Source of the DNA: Sulfobacillus acidophilus DSM 10332
Lineage (GTDB): Bacteria > Bacillota > Sulfobacillia > Sulfobacillales > Sulfobacillaceae
Reading direction: 5' to 3'
Assembly (NCBI GenBank): GCA_000237975.1
Contig: CP003179.1
Coordinates: forward strand, 682,001-746,000
Length of the DNA stretch: 64,000 nt
The notes under the pieces are model-generated. The model searched no databases, was not told the origin of the DNA, and saw only the letters and a list, made by a program, of their open reading frames with translations. Positions 15,213 through 23,089 of the stretch are shown here, piece by piece (positions within the stretch are counted from its first letter, which is position 1; every line of letters starts with the position of its first letter). A program made the translations under genes and the position numbers.

Positions 15213-15244
15213 GCCCCCATCGGGTTCCGCCGATGGGGGCTTTT
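15213..15244 (+). terminator. Rho-independent terminator
   Basis: GCCCCCATCGG (15213-15223) pairs perfectly over 11 bp with CCGATGGGGGC (15230-15240), followed by TTTT. It would end transcripts from the early module and insulate the recombinase gene. Confidence 0.85.
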
Positions 15245-15301
15245 CGTATGGCAGGTAATTCCATTGGGCATTCTATGTCACAACGAGAGGGGCGCGGTAT
15301 C

Positions 15302-15484
15302 ATGAAGAAGCAGGCACCACCGTTGTCTGGTGACATGCCGTCGGTCCGTCAGGAGTTTACGCCCTTGACACCGGCGGATGGGGCCGAATGGCGTCACACG
15401 TTGCATCGACTATGGGCCGAATTGTTACTAGACGCGTGGATCACGACACAAACGAGGGAGGAAGACTTACGTGGCCCCGAGTAA
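15302..15484 (+). CDS. Small protein overlapping the recombinase start
   Basis: This 60-aa frame begins at ATG 15302 behind GAGAGGGGCGCGG and overlaps the recombinase by 14 bp, which implies translational coupling. The sequence (LTPADGAEWRHTLHRLWAELLLDAWI) predicts an amphipathic helix. No family was recognised. Position directly before a large serine integrase is where recombination directionality factors or regulators may be found, but nothing here proves that. Confidence 0.5.
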   Translation: MKKQAPPLSGDMPSVRQEFTPLTPADGAEWRHTLHRLWAELLLDAWITTQTREEDLRGPE

Positions 15485-17186
15485 TGTCCGATGTGCTGCC
15501 CTGTATCGGGTCAGTACCTTACGCCAGGCGCGACAGCATGACGCGGATGAAGAGACGATCCCCATGCAGCGCCAAGCGGTGCGGCGCTATGTCGAGGCGC
15601 AGCCGGGCTGGCAACTCGTGACCGAATACACCGAAGAAGGCGTATCCGCCTACAAGCACTCGAGCGCGGTTCGCGATGTCTTGCAAGATGCGTTGCGGGA
15701 CGCCCGGGCCCGCGCGTATGATGTTTTGCTCGTGTTTAAAGCCGACCGGTTGTCGCGCCAATCGCTCGAATATCCGGTGATCCTGGCAAAATTCCAGGAA
15801 TATGGCGTCCGGGTGATCAGCGTCGCCGATGAGGCCGGCGGCAAGGAACTGAAGTCCGATGGGCAATTTGACAAATTGCTGCGATTCATTGAGGGGTGGC
15901 AAGCGGAGACCGAATCGTATAATACGTCCATCCGGGTTGCGGAAAAAATGCGCCAGATGGCCGAAAAGGGCCAATGGACCGGCGGCAAGCCGCCCTATGG
16001 GTACCGGATGGATCCGGCGGGGACGCATCCGGCCGCTCCTTTGGTTCCGGATCCGGTCGAAGGGCCCGTCGTGCAGGAAATGTTTCGGCTTTATCTGGAC
16101 GAAGGACTCGGCACGCCGTCGATTACCCGGATGCTGAATGAGCGCGGCACCCTTCAGCGTAACGGTAAACGGTGGACGGACGGGTCCATACGCCGGGTCA
16201 TGCAAAATCCGATTGTGGCGGGACGGCTCGCCTACGGCCGCACGTATCGCGTGGGGCGCAATGCCCGCAAGGCCCGCGGGGCTCATGACTTCCAAGACGT
16301 CATCTTAAGTCCGGTTTATCCGCATCTCGTGTTGGTCGAGGAGGCTCGATGGACCGAGGCGATGGACCGCATGGCGTCCTATAATCAACGCGTGAAAAAT
16401 CCGCACATGATCCGGCATTCACGGGCCGAGACGGGCCCGCTGCTCTTGACCGGTTTCGCAAGGTGCGCCCATTGTGGAGGCCCGCTTTTTTCGAAAAAGA
16501 TCGCGACAAAAAAGCCGACGCTGGCGGGGCCGAAGAAGTATTTTCACATGGCCTATCAATGTGCGACCCAAGCCAGTCAAGGCCCGCAATTTTGCGACGG
16601 GCAGCGGACCTATTCCCAGGTGAAAGTGGAACGGGCGGTGTTGAGTGCTCTTCGGACCGTCTTGGAACACATGGATACGCAAGCGATTGTCCGGCAAGCG
16701 CAAACGCTGGCGGAACAGCGTCTCTGGGCTCAGACGACGCGGCGGCAGGTGATTGAGAAGCAATTGGCGGAGGCCCAGCGCTTACGGCAAGCGTGGCTCG
16801 ACCGGCTCGATCACTATTTCCTCCATCCGGAGACCAGTCTCTATACCGAAGAGGTGTTAGCGGCGAAAGTGCGGGAAGCCAGTGACCGCGTGGCCGCATT
16901 GGAAGCGGAACGGCGTGCGTTGGGGCAGCAGGTGCAAGATCTTGCGAGCCAACGGCGGTCTCTCGAGGCCTTTTTAGCGGTCAAGGATCAGTGGTGGCAA
17001 CAGTTTTTGGCGGCCACACCGGCTCGACAAAAGCGGCTGTTGACGCATTTAATTCAGGAAGTCCAGATTGGCCGGGACGGGTTTACGATTCGCTATCGGT
17101 TTGATCTCGCGGCGCTTTCCGGCGATACGCACGTGCCGCCGCTCGAATGGCAAGCCCACGAAGCCTGGGTGGCCGAAAGCCGCTAA
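15471..17186 (+). CDS. Large serine recombinase (site-specific integrase)
   Basis: This 571-aa enzyme starts at GTG 15471 behind GGGAGGAAGACTTAC. Residues 8-150 form a resolvase catalytic domain with nucleophile Ser15 in YRVSTLRQ and the conserved KADRLSRQSLEYP. It is followed by a Recombinase domain (KPPYGYRMDP, GLGTPSITRMLNERG, RRVMQNPIVAGRLAYG), a zinc ribbon (CAHCGGPLF, then cysteines in YQCAT and FCDG) and a C-terminal coiled coil near 410-510. Such enzymes integrate and excise phages and ICEs. It ends 57 bp before a symmetric sequence inside a broken DUF421 gene, as expected for an integrase next to its att site. Intact. Confidence 0.92.
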   Translation: MAPSNVRCAALYRVSTLRQARQHDADEETIPMQRQAVRRYVEAQPGWQLVTEYTEEGVSAYKHSSAVRDVLQDALRDARARAYDVLLVFKADRLSRQSLEYPVILAKFQEYGVRVISVADEAGGKELKSDGQFDKLLRFIEGWQAETESYNTSIRVAEKMRQMAEKGQWTGGKPPYGYRMDPAGTHPAAPLVPDPVEGPVVQEMFRLYLDEGLGTPSITRMLNERGTLQRNGKRWTDGSIRRVMQNPIVAGRLAYGRTYRVGRNARKARGAHDFQDVILSPVYPHLVLVEEARWTEAMDRMASYNQRVKNPHMIRHSRAETGPLLLTGFARCAHCGGPLFSKKIATKKPTLAGPKKYFHMAYQCATQASQGPQFCDGQRTYSQVKVERAVLSALRTVLEHMDTQAIVRQAQTLAEQRLWAQTTRRQVIEKQLAEAQRLRQAWLDRLDHYFLHPETSLYTEEVLAAKVREASDRVAALEAERRALGQQVQDLASQRRSLEAFLAVKDQWWQQFLAATPARQKRLLTHLIQEVQIGRDGFTIRYRFDLAALSGDTHVPPLEWQAHEAWVAESR

Positions 17187-17227
17187 GACTTCTGCGTTCA
17201 TCTCTCCTGCGTGACATTCCATACCCT

Positions 17228-17378
17228 TAAGGACCATGATAGGGTCCCCTATCATTATCGCGACCGCAAAGTCAAACGGCCCCATTTTACCGAGCGTTCG
17301 CTTCCCCATGAGACGAAACACGATTAGGGCGGTTAGCCATAAAACGGCCGTACGGCCGATTAATATCAGGGCTTCCAA
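17228..17378 (-). pseudogene. DUF421 (YetF-like) membrane protein, 5' fragment
   Basis: From TTG 17378 (GGGAGG eight bases upstream) the frame encodes the start of a DUF421 protein: one membrane segment (LIGRTAVLWLTALIVFRL), the conserved RLMGKRTLGKMGPFDF and AIMIGDP. Family-like sequence ends around 17230; the frame then drifts into the recombinase 3' region. The remaining two thirds of the gene are absent. I infer that the serine recombinase element integrated into this gene and that the rest lies at the other end of the element, left of the window. Confidence 0.75.
17234..17253. other. Candidate attachment-site core
   Basis: Two 9-bp arms, ATGATAGGG (17234-17242) and CCCTATCAT (17245-17253), are perfect inverted repeats around a TC dinucleotide. 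Large serine recombinases act at imperfect palindromes with a non-palindromic central dinucleotide. This one lies where the DUF421 reading frame breaks off and 47 bp after the recombinase gene. The symmetry is seen; the att role is inferred. Confidence 0.45.
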
Positions 17379-17510
17379 TGAACACGCCTCCCAATGACGG
17401 ATTTAGCGATAGCATGATCACGGGAACGTATGGGCATACCTCGGCTTACTCGGTAAAAAATAGCTTTGGGTGCGAGTTTTGGTAGAATTTAAGGGAAAGA
17501 GGAGGGCACA

Positions 17511-18833
17511 ATGACTAAACAAGAGGTTTTAGAACGCGCTCGGGAATTAGGCGTCCAGTTTGTTCGGTTACAATTTACCGATATTTTGGGTGTAATGAAA
17601 AATGTGGCGATCCCTGTGCAATCCTTGCCGAAAGCACTCAACGGGGAAATCATGTTTGACGGCTCCTCCATTGAGGGGTTTGTCCGGATTGAAGAAGAAG
17701 ATATGTATCTCGATCCCGACCCGGACACCTTTCAAGTTTTTCCCTGGTCTCAACCCGAGGCTCGGACGGCTCGCTTAATGTGTGATATTAAAAACCCGGA
17801 CGGCTCGCCCTTTGCCGGGTGTCCGCGGAGCGCCCTAAAGCGGGTATTACAAGAAGCGCGGGACATGGGTTATCAAGTTATGGTGGGCCCCGAACCGGAA
17901 TTTTTCCTGTTTCAGTATGACAAGGAAGGGAAACCGACCGTAAAAACCACGGATGAAGCGGGCTATTTTGACTTATCGCCGGTGGATTTAGGGGAAGATG
18001 CCCGGCGGGAAATTGTGTTGGCGCTCGAGGCAATGGGCTTCGAAATTGAGGCGACTCACCATGAAGTGGCACCCGGTCAGCATGAAATCGATTTTCGGCA
18101 AGCGGACGCATTGGTAACGGCCGACAATATTGCGACATTCCGGTTTGTTGTCCGAACCGTCGCCCGAAAAAACGGCTTTCATGCGACGTTTATGCCGAAA
18201 CCGATTGCAGGGGTCAATGGGTCCGGTCTTCATTTGCATCAATCGTTATATCAAGGGGGAGACAACGCGTTTTCCGACCCCAAACAGCCGAATGGTCTCA
18301 GCCGAGTAATGCTACGGTATATCTCCGGGCTTATGGCGCATGCCAAAGCATTTACGGCGATTACAAACCCCTTAATCAACAGCTATAAACGGCTTGTACC
18401 CGGCTATGAGGCGCCGGTCTATATTGCGTGGTCGATGGCGAATCGGAGTCCCATGATCCGGGTGCCGGCATCACGAGGAGCCGGGACACGGATTGAGTTG
18501 CGATCGCCCGATCCCTCCTGTAACCCCTATTTGGCGCTGGCGGTAACCATTCGGGCCGGCTTGGACGGATTAAAGCATAAGTATGAGATTCCCGCCCCGA
18601 TTACCCGCAACATCTACCGCATGCATGAATCGGAGCGACGCGAACTGGGGATCGAAAACTTGCCGGAAAGTTTGGCGGAAGCCTTAGACCATTTAGAAAA
18701 CGACCCGGTGGTTTGGGAAGCGTTAGGGGATCACATTGCCAGCCGGTTTATTGAAGCCAAACGGGTCGAGTGGGACGTCTATCGGCATGAAGTTCATGAT
18801 TGGGAATTGGAGCAATATCTTAGCGTGTATTAA
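17511..18833 (+). CDS. glnA: Glutamine synthetase, type I
   Basis: The enzyme forms glutamine from glutamate, ammonia and ATP. At 440 aa it matches the short GSI-alpha type of Firmicutes and lacks an obvious adenylylation-loop insertion. Conserved features are FDGSSIEGFVRIEEEDMYL near 45-64, GPEPEFFLF with the metal-binding Glu residues, NGSGLHLHQSL, PLINSYKRLVPGYEAP and RIELRSPDPSCNPYLALA. ATG 17511 follows AGAGGAGGGCACA. It is monocistronic: a hairpin follows and the next gene is convergent. It marks the first intact chromosomal gene outside the integrated element. Confidence 0.97.
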   Translation: MTKQEVLERARELGVQFVRLQFTDILGVMKNVAIPVQSLPKALNGEIMFDGSSIEGFVRIEEEDMYLDPDPDTFQVFPWSQPEARTARLMCDIKNPDGSPFAGCPRSALKRVLQEARDMGYQVMVGPEPEFFLFQYDKEGKPTVKTTDEAGYFDLSPVDLGEDARREIVLALEAMGFEIEATHHEVAPGQHEIDFRQADALVTADNIATFRFVVRTVARKNGFHATFMPKPIAGVNGSGLHLHQSLYQGGDNAFSDPKQPNGLSRVMLRYISGLMAHAKAFTAITNPLINSYKRLVPGYEAPVYIAWSMANRSPMIRVPASRGAGTRIELRSPDPSCNPYLALAVTIRAGLDGLKHKYEIPAPITRNIYRMHESERRELGIENLPESLAEALDHLENDPVVWEALGDHIASRFIEAKRVEWDVYRHEVHDWELEQYLSVY

Positions 18834-18849
18834 ACGGCAGGTGTTTTAT

Positions 18850-18879
18850 CGGCGGTGGAGCTTTCATGTCCACCGCCGT
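18850..18879 (+). terminator. Terminator hairpin after glnA
   Basis: CGGCGGTGGA (18850-18859) pairs with TCCACCGCCG (18869-18878) around CTTTCATG-type loop sequence, followed by a weak TTCGT tail. It lies 16 bases after the glnA stop codon. Confidence 0.65.
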
Positions 18880-19028
18880 TCGTATGTTGTCCTTGCCTTT
18901 AAAAGGCACATGACCAGTGTCAGCGTACCGGACGAGAGATGGATTCGTTCGGTGCATGCTCATGCCTATTCGAATACCTCACGGCAGTGCTCATCGTTTT
19001 CGGCCCTGCCTGGGTGTTCCAATGTTTC

Positions 19029-20033
19029 CTAATGCCCGGTAAACGCCGGTTCGGTTTCCAGAATGCCGGCACTCGGCCCCTTTATGCCGAGGCCGCCCAT
19101 CCAAATCAGATGGTTGTGAAAGAAGACGAGGGCGCCATCGGCGCGGGGAGCCGGCAAGGCGGGGGCCGGGAGCCAACGACGGGTTTCGGTATCATATTGG
19201 TATGCGCGGTCTGTAGGGCCCGACGCGGTTTCGCCGCCCACCACCCACAGCCGGCCGTTAACCCATGCCGCCGCCGCTTGGGATACGGCTAGCGGGTACG
19301 GTGGCAACGGGATCCGATGGCGATTCTTTAGATTAAAGGCAACGGCTTGGCGGGAAAATCCCCGGCGGGTTTCGCCCCCAATGACATAAAGCGTGGTTGG
19401 GGAAGCCGAAACGGCCGGATAGCGTACGCCCATCGGTAATTGCGCCCACACGGCGGCACCGCGGGCCGCTTGATACCGCCAGATGGTTGACCACGGGGCA
19501 CCATAATCATGGCCTCCAACCAGTAGCAGTCCGGCGCGGGTAGACACCGCCACGGCGTCGGACACCGGAACCGGGAGGGAGGGCAGTGAGAGCCACTCGG
19601 TGCCTTCAGGCCACCGGAGACGGTATACGAGGTTATCGGAACTGACCGTCCCACCCCCCAGAAGAACCAGGGACGATGAACGGTACGTTAAGGCCGCATC
19701 GTGGATCGGGACGGCGAGGTTCGGCAACGAGATAATTGTGGAGGGAGTCCATTGGTACACCGTGTCGACGCTTTGACCGGCTACCAAGCCCCCGGCGACG
19801 ACAACGCCTTCGGGCGTGGCGACCGCACCGAACCCGTTCATCGGATAGGGTAACGATAGGGCGACGGGATGCCACTCGTAGCGCGGAACCACCGTGTGCG
19901 GGGCCCATGCCGCCGGACGGGGATGTCCCGTTTGGATCAGTCCGAACCCGATGAGCCCGATGAAGAAAACCGTGATCAGGTAAAATCGTATGGTGGGACG
20001 CCGTCGGATCCGTCTTCGAGCCATGGTGAACAT
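19029..20033 (-). CDS. Membrane-anchored Kelch-repeat protein
   Basis: This 334-aa protein has a very basic N-terminus (MARRRIRRRPTIRF) and one signal-anchor segment (YLITVFFIGLIGFGLI, about 19-34). Six or so Kelch-like blades follow, each with a GG motif and a downstream aromatic residue (VVVAGG, LVLLGGG, LLLVGGHDYG, LYVIGGETRRG, LWVVGGETASG, LIWMGGLGI), predicting an extracytoplasmic beta-propeller. ATG 20033 follows AGAAAGGG. No catalytic residues of galactose oxidase were recognised; function unknown. It is transcribed toward glnA, with a hairpin between. Confidence 0.75.
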   Translation of the reverse strand: MFTMARRRIRRRPTIRFYLITVFFIGLIGFGLIQTGHPRPAAWAPHTVVPRYEWHPVALSLPYPMNGFGAVATPEGVVVAGGLVAGQSVDTVYQWTPSTIISLPNLAVPIHDAALTYRSSSLVLLGGGTVSSDNLVYRLRWPEGTEWLSLPSLPVPVSDAVAVSTRAGLLLVGGHDYGAPWSTIWRYQAARGAAVWAQLPMGVRYPAVSASPTTLYVIGGETRRGFSRQAVAFNLKNRHRIPLPPYPLAVSQAAAAWVNGRLWVVGGETASGPTDRAYQYDTETRRWLPAPALPAPRADGALVFFHNHLIWMGGLGIKGPSAGILETEPAFTGH

Positions 20034-20114
20034 CCGTACCCTTTCTGACCTTTGCCTCAGTATAGCAAATGGGACGGGGAATGCGTGATATGATGAAAGG
20101 CGAAAGGCGGCGAC

Positions 20115-20780
20115 GTGGTGGTTCTTTTATTTGACTTGGACGGCACCATATTGGACACGACCCGATTAATTCTGGAAAGCTTTAAATATAGCTTTATCCA
20201 CGGACTCCAACAGGTCGTGACCGACGAGGAGTTACTTCCCCATTTCGGGCGTCCGCTCGAGGAGCAGTTTCGCTTGATGCTCCCTGACGCATCGGATGCG
20301 ACCATTGAGAACCTCCTCAAAATTTATCGTGAACATAATCATCGCGAACACGATCGGTTGACCTGGGTGGTGCCCGGGGCCCCGGAAGCCCTTCGGGAGT
20401 TGGCCCGTCAAGGTTTTATTTTAGGCGTGGTGACGTCGAAACGACTGCCGTTAACGGAGCGGGGACTGGTGCAATTTGGTCTTCGCGAGTTGTTCCAAGT
20501 GGTGGTGCACGCCGATTCGACGGCTCGTCATAAACCGCATCCGGAACCCATTCAGCATGCGTTGGCGCTATTAGGGGCGGAGGCGGTCGCTGCGTCTTAC
20601 ACCGGCGACAGTCCCTATGACATGATGGCGGCCAAGGCTGCGGGTGTGCAAGCAATCGGGTTGGTATACAATACGTTTACCGATGACGAGTTATGGCGCG
20701 CAGGGGCTGATGCCGTGTTTCATACCTGGGACGCGTTGGCTTCATATTTCTTGATGGGCGCCAAGACGCGGGAACGCTAA
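20115..20780 (+). CDS. HAD-superfamily hydrolase, PpaX/phosphoglycolate phosphatase-like
   Basis: This 221-aa protein starts at GTG 20115. HAD motif I is LFDLDGTILDTT near residues 5-16, motif II the VVTSKR strand, motif III the Lys in RHKPHPEP and motif IV GDSPYDMMAAKAAG. A helical cap lies between motifs I and II, giving HAD subfamily IA. Length and motifs fit pyrophosphatase PpaX, which hydrolyses pyrophosphate from HPr-Ser-P dephosphorylation, but phosphoglycolate phosphatase activity cannot be excluded. It has its own short upstream region, divergent from the Kelch gene. Confidence 0.85.
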   Translation: MVVLLFDLDGTILDTTRLILESFKYSFIHGLQQVVTDEELLPHFGRPLEEQFRLMLPDASDATIENLLKIYREHNHREHDRLTWVVPGAPEALRELARQGFILGVVTSKRLPLTERGLVQFGLRELFQVVVHADSTARHKPHPEPIQHALALLGAEAVAASYTGDSPYDMMAAKAAGVQAIGLVYNTFTDDELWRAGADAVFHTWDALASYFLMGAKTRER

Positions 20781-20842
20781 ACAGATTATCATTTGGTACC
20801 ATAGAAGAGAGGCTATGGATCCGTTATCGAAGGAGGGGTTAC

Positions 20843-21553
20843 ATGCAACTCGAAGGGACAAAAGTGACCTGGCTTGGCCATGCCACCTTTTTATTGGAGA
20901 CACCCGGTCAAAAACGCATCGTGATTGATCCCTGGCTGGAAGGGAATCCTAAATGTCCCCCTGCTTTTTATCAGCTGGATCGAGCGGATATCATTTTGAT
21001 TACCCATGGGCATTTTGACCATATGGGCAGTGCGGCCGATTTAGCGAAGCGGACAGGCGCCACGGTTGTCAGCAATTTTGAAATCGCGCCCTATCTTCAG
21101 GCACAAGGCGTGGAGAATACGGTCGGCATGAATAAGGGGGGAACCGTGACCGTCGGGGATATTAAGATTACCATGGTGCATGCCGATCATTCGTCCGGTA
21201 TTACCACCGCCGACGGGCAAACCGTTTATGGCGGGGAAGCCAGCGGGTTTGTCGTGACGCTCGAAAACGGGTTGACGTTCTATCATGCGGGCGACACCAA
21301 CGTGTTTGGCGACATGGAACATATTCGTCATCTTTATGCTCCCGATGTGGCCATGCTGCCCATTGGCGGCCACTTTACCATGGCTCCCAAAGAAGCGGCC
21401 TATGCCGTTCGGCTATTAAAGCCTAAAGTGGTGGTCCCCATGCATTATGGGACGTTTCCGGCGTTGACCGGCACCCCCGAGGCCCTTAAAGACCTTCTGG
21501 CGGGCGAAGCCGTCGAAGTCATCGCCCTTGAGCCCGGGAGCACATGGCAATAA
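20843..21553 (+). CDS. UPF0173 metal-dependent hydrolase (metallo-beta-lactamase fold)
   Basis: The 236-aa product matches the YtkL/UPF0173 family: VTWLGHATFLLE at the N-terminus, metal-binding THGHFDHMG near residues 53-61, further His in MVHADHSSG, YHAGDTNVFGDM, and PMHYGTFPALTG at the C-terminus. Substrate is unknown. ATG 20843 follows GAAGGAGGGGTTAC. The gene end overlaps the next start by 10 bp, indicating co-translation with the Cas4-like nuclease gene. Confidence 0.9.
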   Translation: MQLEGTKVTWLGHATFLLETPGQKRIVIDPWLEGNPKCPPAFYQLDRADIILITHGHFDHMGSAADLAKRTGATVVSNFEIAPYLQAQGVENTVGMNKGGTVTVGDIKITMVHADHSSGITTADGQTVYGGEASGFVVTLENGLTFYHAGDTNVFGDMEHIRHLYAPDVAMLPIGGHFTMAPKEAAYAVRLLKPKVVVPMHYGTFPALTGTPEALKDLLAGEAVEVIALEPGSTWQ

Positions 21554-22269
21554 CCGGCGAAAACGCCCGCAAAAAGCGTCGTCCGAAGACGTTTTCGCCG
21601 TCTCTCGCCGGCCACTGTCTGCGCTATGCGACGATGGAAATGCTAGGATTTGGTCGGGCGCTCGATGAAGAAACTCGTGACGCAATGTCGCAGGGAAGCC
21701 GACGCCATAAAGCGTTTCAGGCCGAATTAGGCGCACGGTTCCCGATGGCGAAGGCCGAAGTGGCGTTAAAAGACGACGTGTGGGGCGTCTCGGGGCGTTT
21801 GGATGTTCTGCTGGAAACCGCCCGGGGACCGGAAATCATTGAATATAAAACCGTCGGCGGGGATATTTTTGACGTGATCCAATCGACGGGACCGTTGGTG
21901 TCCCATTGGGCGCAACTTCAATTATATCTCGCCGTCAGTGCCATTGAGCACGGGCTCTTAGTGGTGGAAAACCGGGCCCGGGATGGGCGGGTATGGTATC
22001 GCGGTCGTCGCGATCCGGCCTGGGAAGCTTGGTTAAAAGAGCGGATACAGCGGGTAAACCAGGCGGTGGCGACCCGTCGGCTGCCGTCTCGGGAAATCAG
22101 TTTTCGCTGCTTATCCTGTGATCGGTGGCAGCGGTGTTTTCCGACGGAAGAGGCGCGTCAACACGCGGTTGAAGAACATCCGGCCTGGGAACCGGTACCT
22201 CCGGTTCCGCCTATCCGATATGATCACGTGTCTCACGAGGATGAACCAGGCGCCGAGTTTCTGGCCTAA
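21544..22269 (+). CDS. PD-(D/E)XK nuclease, Cas4-like, chromosomal copy
   Basis: This 241-aa protein has the Cas4/RecB nuclease core: Cys in GHCLRYATM, a GSRRHKAFQAEL helix, Asp in GVSGRLDVLLE, EYK in IIEYKT and Gln in WAQLQLYLAV. The C-terminal CLSCDRWQRC supplies three more cysteines for a probable 4Fe-4S cluster. It differs strongly from the mobile-element nuclease at 12895. There is no CRISPR array or other cas gene around it. Overlap with the UPF0173 gene suggests a shared transcript; biological role unknown. Confidence 0.8.
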   Translation: MAITGENARKKRRPKTFSPSLAGHCLRYATMEMLGFGRALDEETRDAMSQGSRRHKAFQAELGARFPMAKAEVALKDDVWGVSGRLDVLLETARGPEIIEYKTVGGDIFDVIQSTGPLVSHWAQLQLYLAVSAIEHGLLVVENRARDGRVWYRGRRDPAWEAWLKERIQRVNQAVATRRLPSREISFRCLSCDRWQRCFPTEEARQHAVEEHPAWEPVPPVPPIRYDHVSHEDEPGAEFLA

Positions 22270-22301
22270 CCGCGGAGCGGAGAATTCTGGGAGGTGTTTC
22301 A

Positions 22302-22748
22302 GTGCCAAAAGCAACCGTTACCTTTCAAGGTCATATGTTGTTCGAGGGAGTCAGTGATTCGGGGCACCGCGTCGTCATGGATTCGGCACCGGATGTTGGC
22401 GGGCAAAATCAAGGCATCCGCCCGATGGAGATGGTGCTGGTCGCATTAGGCGGCTGCACGGGAATGGATGTCGTGTCCATTCTCAATAAGATGCGCGTAT
22501 CGTATACCCATTTCCGGATGGAAGCGGAGGGCCAGCGAGCCGACGAGCATCCGAAAGTGTATCGACACATTACCCTCAAGTATATTTTTGAAGGCGATGG
22601 GGACGCCAAGGATAAGTTCATGCGGGCGGTGACCCTGAGTCAGGAAAAATATTGCAGCGTCTCGGCGATGCTGGCCAAGAGTGCCACGATTCAAGCGGAC
22701 GTGATTCTTAACGGCGAGACCATTGGAAGCTTGGTCAGTCAAGGCTGA
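22302..22748 (+). CDS. OsmC/Ohr-family thiol peroxidase
   Basis: This 148-aa protein of the OsmC-like family reduces organic hydroperoxides using two cysteines. These are seen in ALGGCTGMDVVSIL (about residue 52) and EKYCSVSAML (about 127), the standard positions. GTG 22302 follows GGGAGGTGTTTCA. It follows the Cas4-like gene by 32 bp and may be on the same transcript. The exact substrate (lipid or organic peroxide) is not determined by sequence. Confidence 0.88.
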   Translation: MPKATVTFQGHMLFEGVSDSGHRVVMDSAPDVGGQNQGIRPMEMVLVALGGCTGMDVVSILNKMRVSYTHFRMEAEGQRADEHPKVYRHITLKYIFEGDGDAKDKFMRAVTLSQEKYCSVSAMLAKSATIQADVILNGETIGSLVSQG

Positions 22749-22799
22749 CGGATTTTTGTCGAGAAACGGGCATGCTAATCTCCCGAAGGGGGGACATGC

Positions 22800-22964
22800 A
22801 TGGCTGAACAGAAGAAAACGATGCGCCAGCTGACCCAGGAAAAATTTCAGGAAGAAGTGGCGCGCGAACTCGGTATCGATTTAACAGCCACACCGAAAAA
22901 ACCCGCCGATATCCGCGGCTTGGAACAGGACACGACGCCGGAGCCGACCGATACGGGAGAGTAA
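22800..22964 (+). CDS. Small protein with spore-protein-like helix
   Basis: This 54-aa protein starts at ATG 22800 behind GAAGGGGGG. The N-terminal half reads MRQLTQEKFQEEVARELGIDL, which recalls the first conserved helix of alpha/beta-type small acid-soluble spore proteins (K.EIA.ELGv.L). The second half (KKPADIRG, then an acidic TPEPTDTGE tail) lacks the second SASP motif. It is followed by a strong terminator, so it is a genuine transcription-unit end. The SASP relation is only a suggestion. Confidence 0.6.
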   Translation: MAEQKKTMRQLTQEKFQEEVARELGIDLTATPKKPADIRGLEQDTTPEPTDTGE

Positions 22965-22981
22965 TCGGTGACCGATTATCC

Positions 22982-23019
22982 ACTCGCCTGGGGGAGCACC
23001 CTGTCAGGCGAGTTTTTTT
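22982..23019 (+). terminator. Rho-independent terminator
   Basis: ACTCGCCTG (22982-22990) pairs with CAGGCGAGT (23005-23013), followed by a run of seven T residues. It closes the 20.8-23 kb transcription unit. Confidence 0.9.
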
Positions 23020-23036
23020 GCCCTGGTGGGGGTTTC

Positions 23037-23065
23037 TTGTTTGGTCGGAACGGCTTCAGTATAAT
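23037..23065 (+). promoter_or_regulatory. Promoter of the ychF gene
   Basis: TTGTTT (23037-23042), a 17-bp spacer and a perfect TATAAT (23060-23065) lie 24 bases before the GTG start and directly after the preceding terminator. Confidence 0.6.
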
Positions 23066-23089
23066 CGGGACAGGAAATGGGGGACTTTG

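Larger units (their letters stand above)
14923..15301. other. Gene-free control region before the recombinase
   Basis: Besides the palindrome pair at 14930-14980 and the terminator at 15213-15244, I see no gene here. The small frames present lack ribosome binding sites. A short inverted repeat, GGGCGAATGTTCGCCC, lies at about 15186-15201, just before the terminator. The layout separates the early module from the recombinase transcription unit. Confidence 0.5.

Noticed and set aside
15519-16295. Minus-strand 258-codon frame inside the recombinase gene
   Set aside because: It lies wholly antisense to a well conserved serine recombinase domain and has no recognisable feature.
18880-19028. Additional small gene after glnA
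   Set aside because: The open frame there lacks a ribosome binding site and reads through the glnA terminator region.
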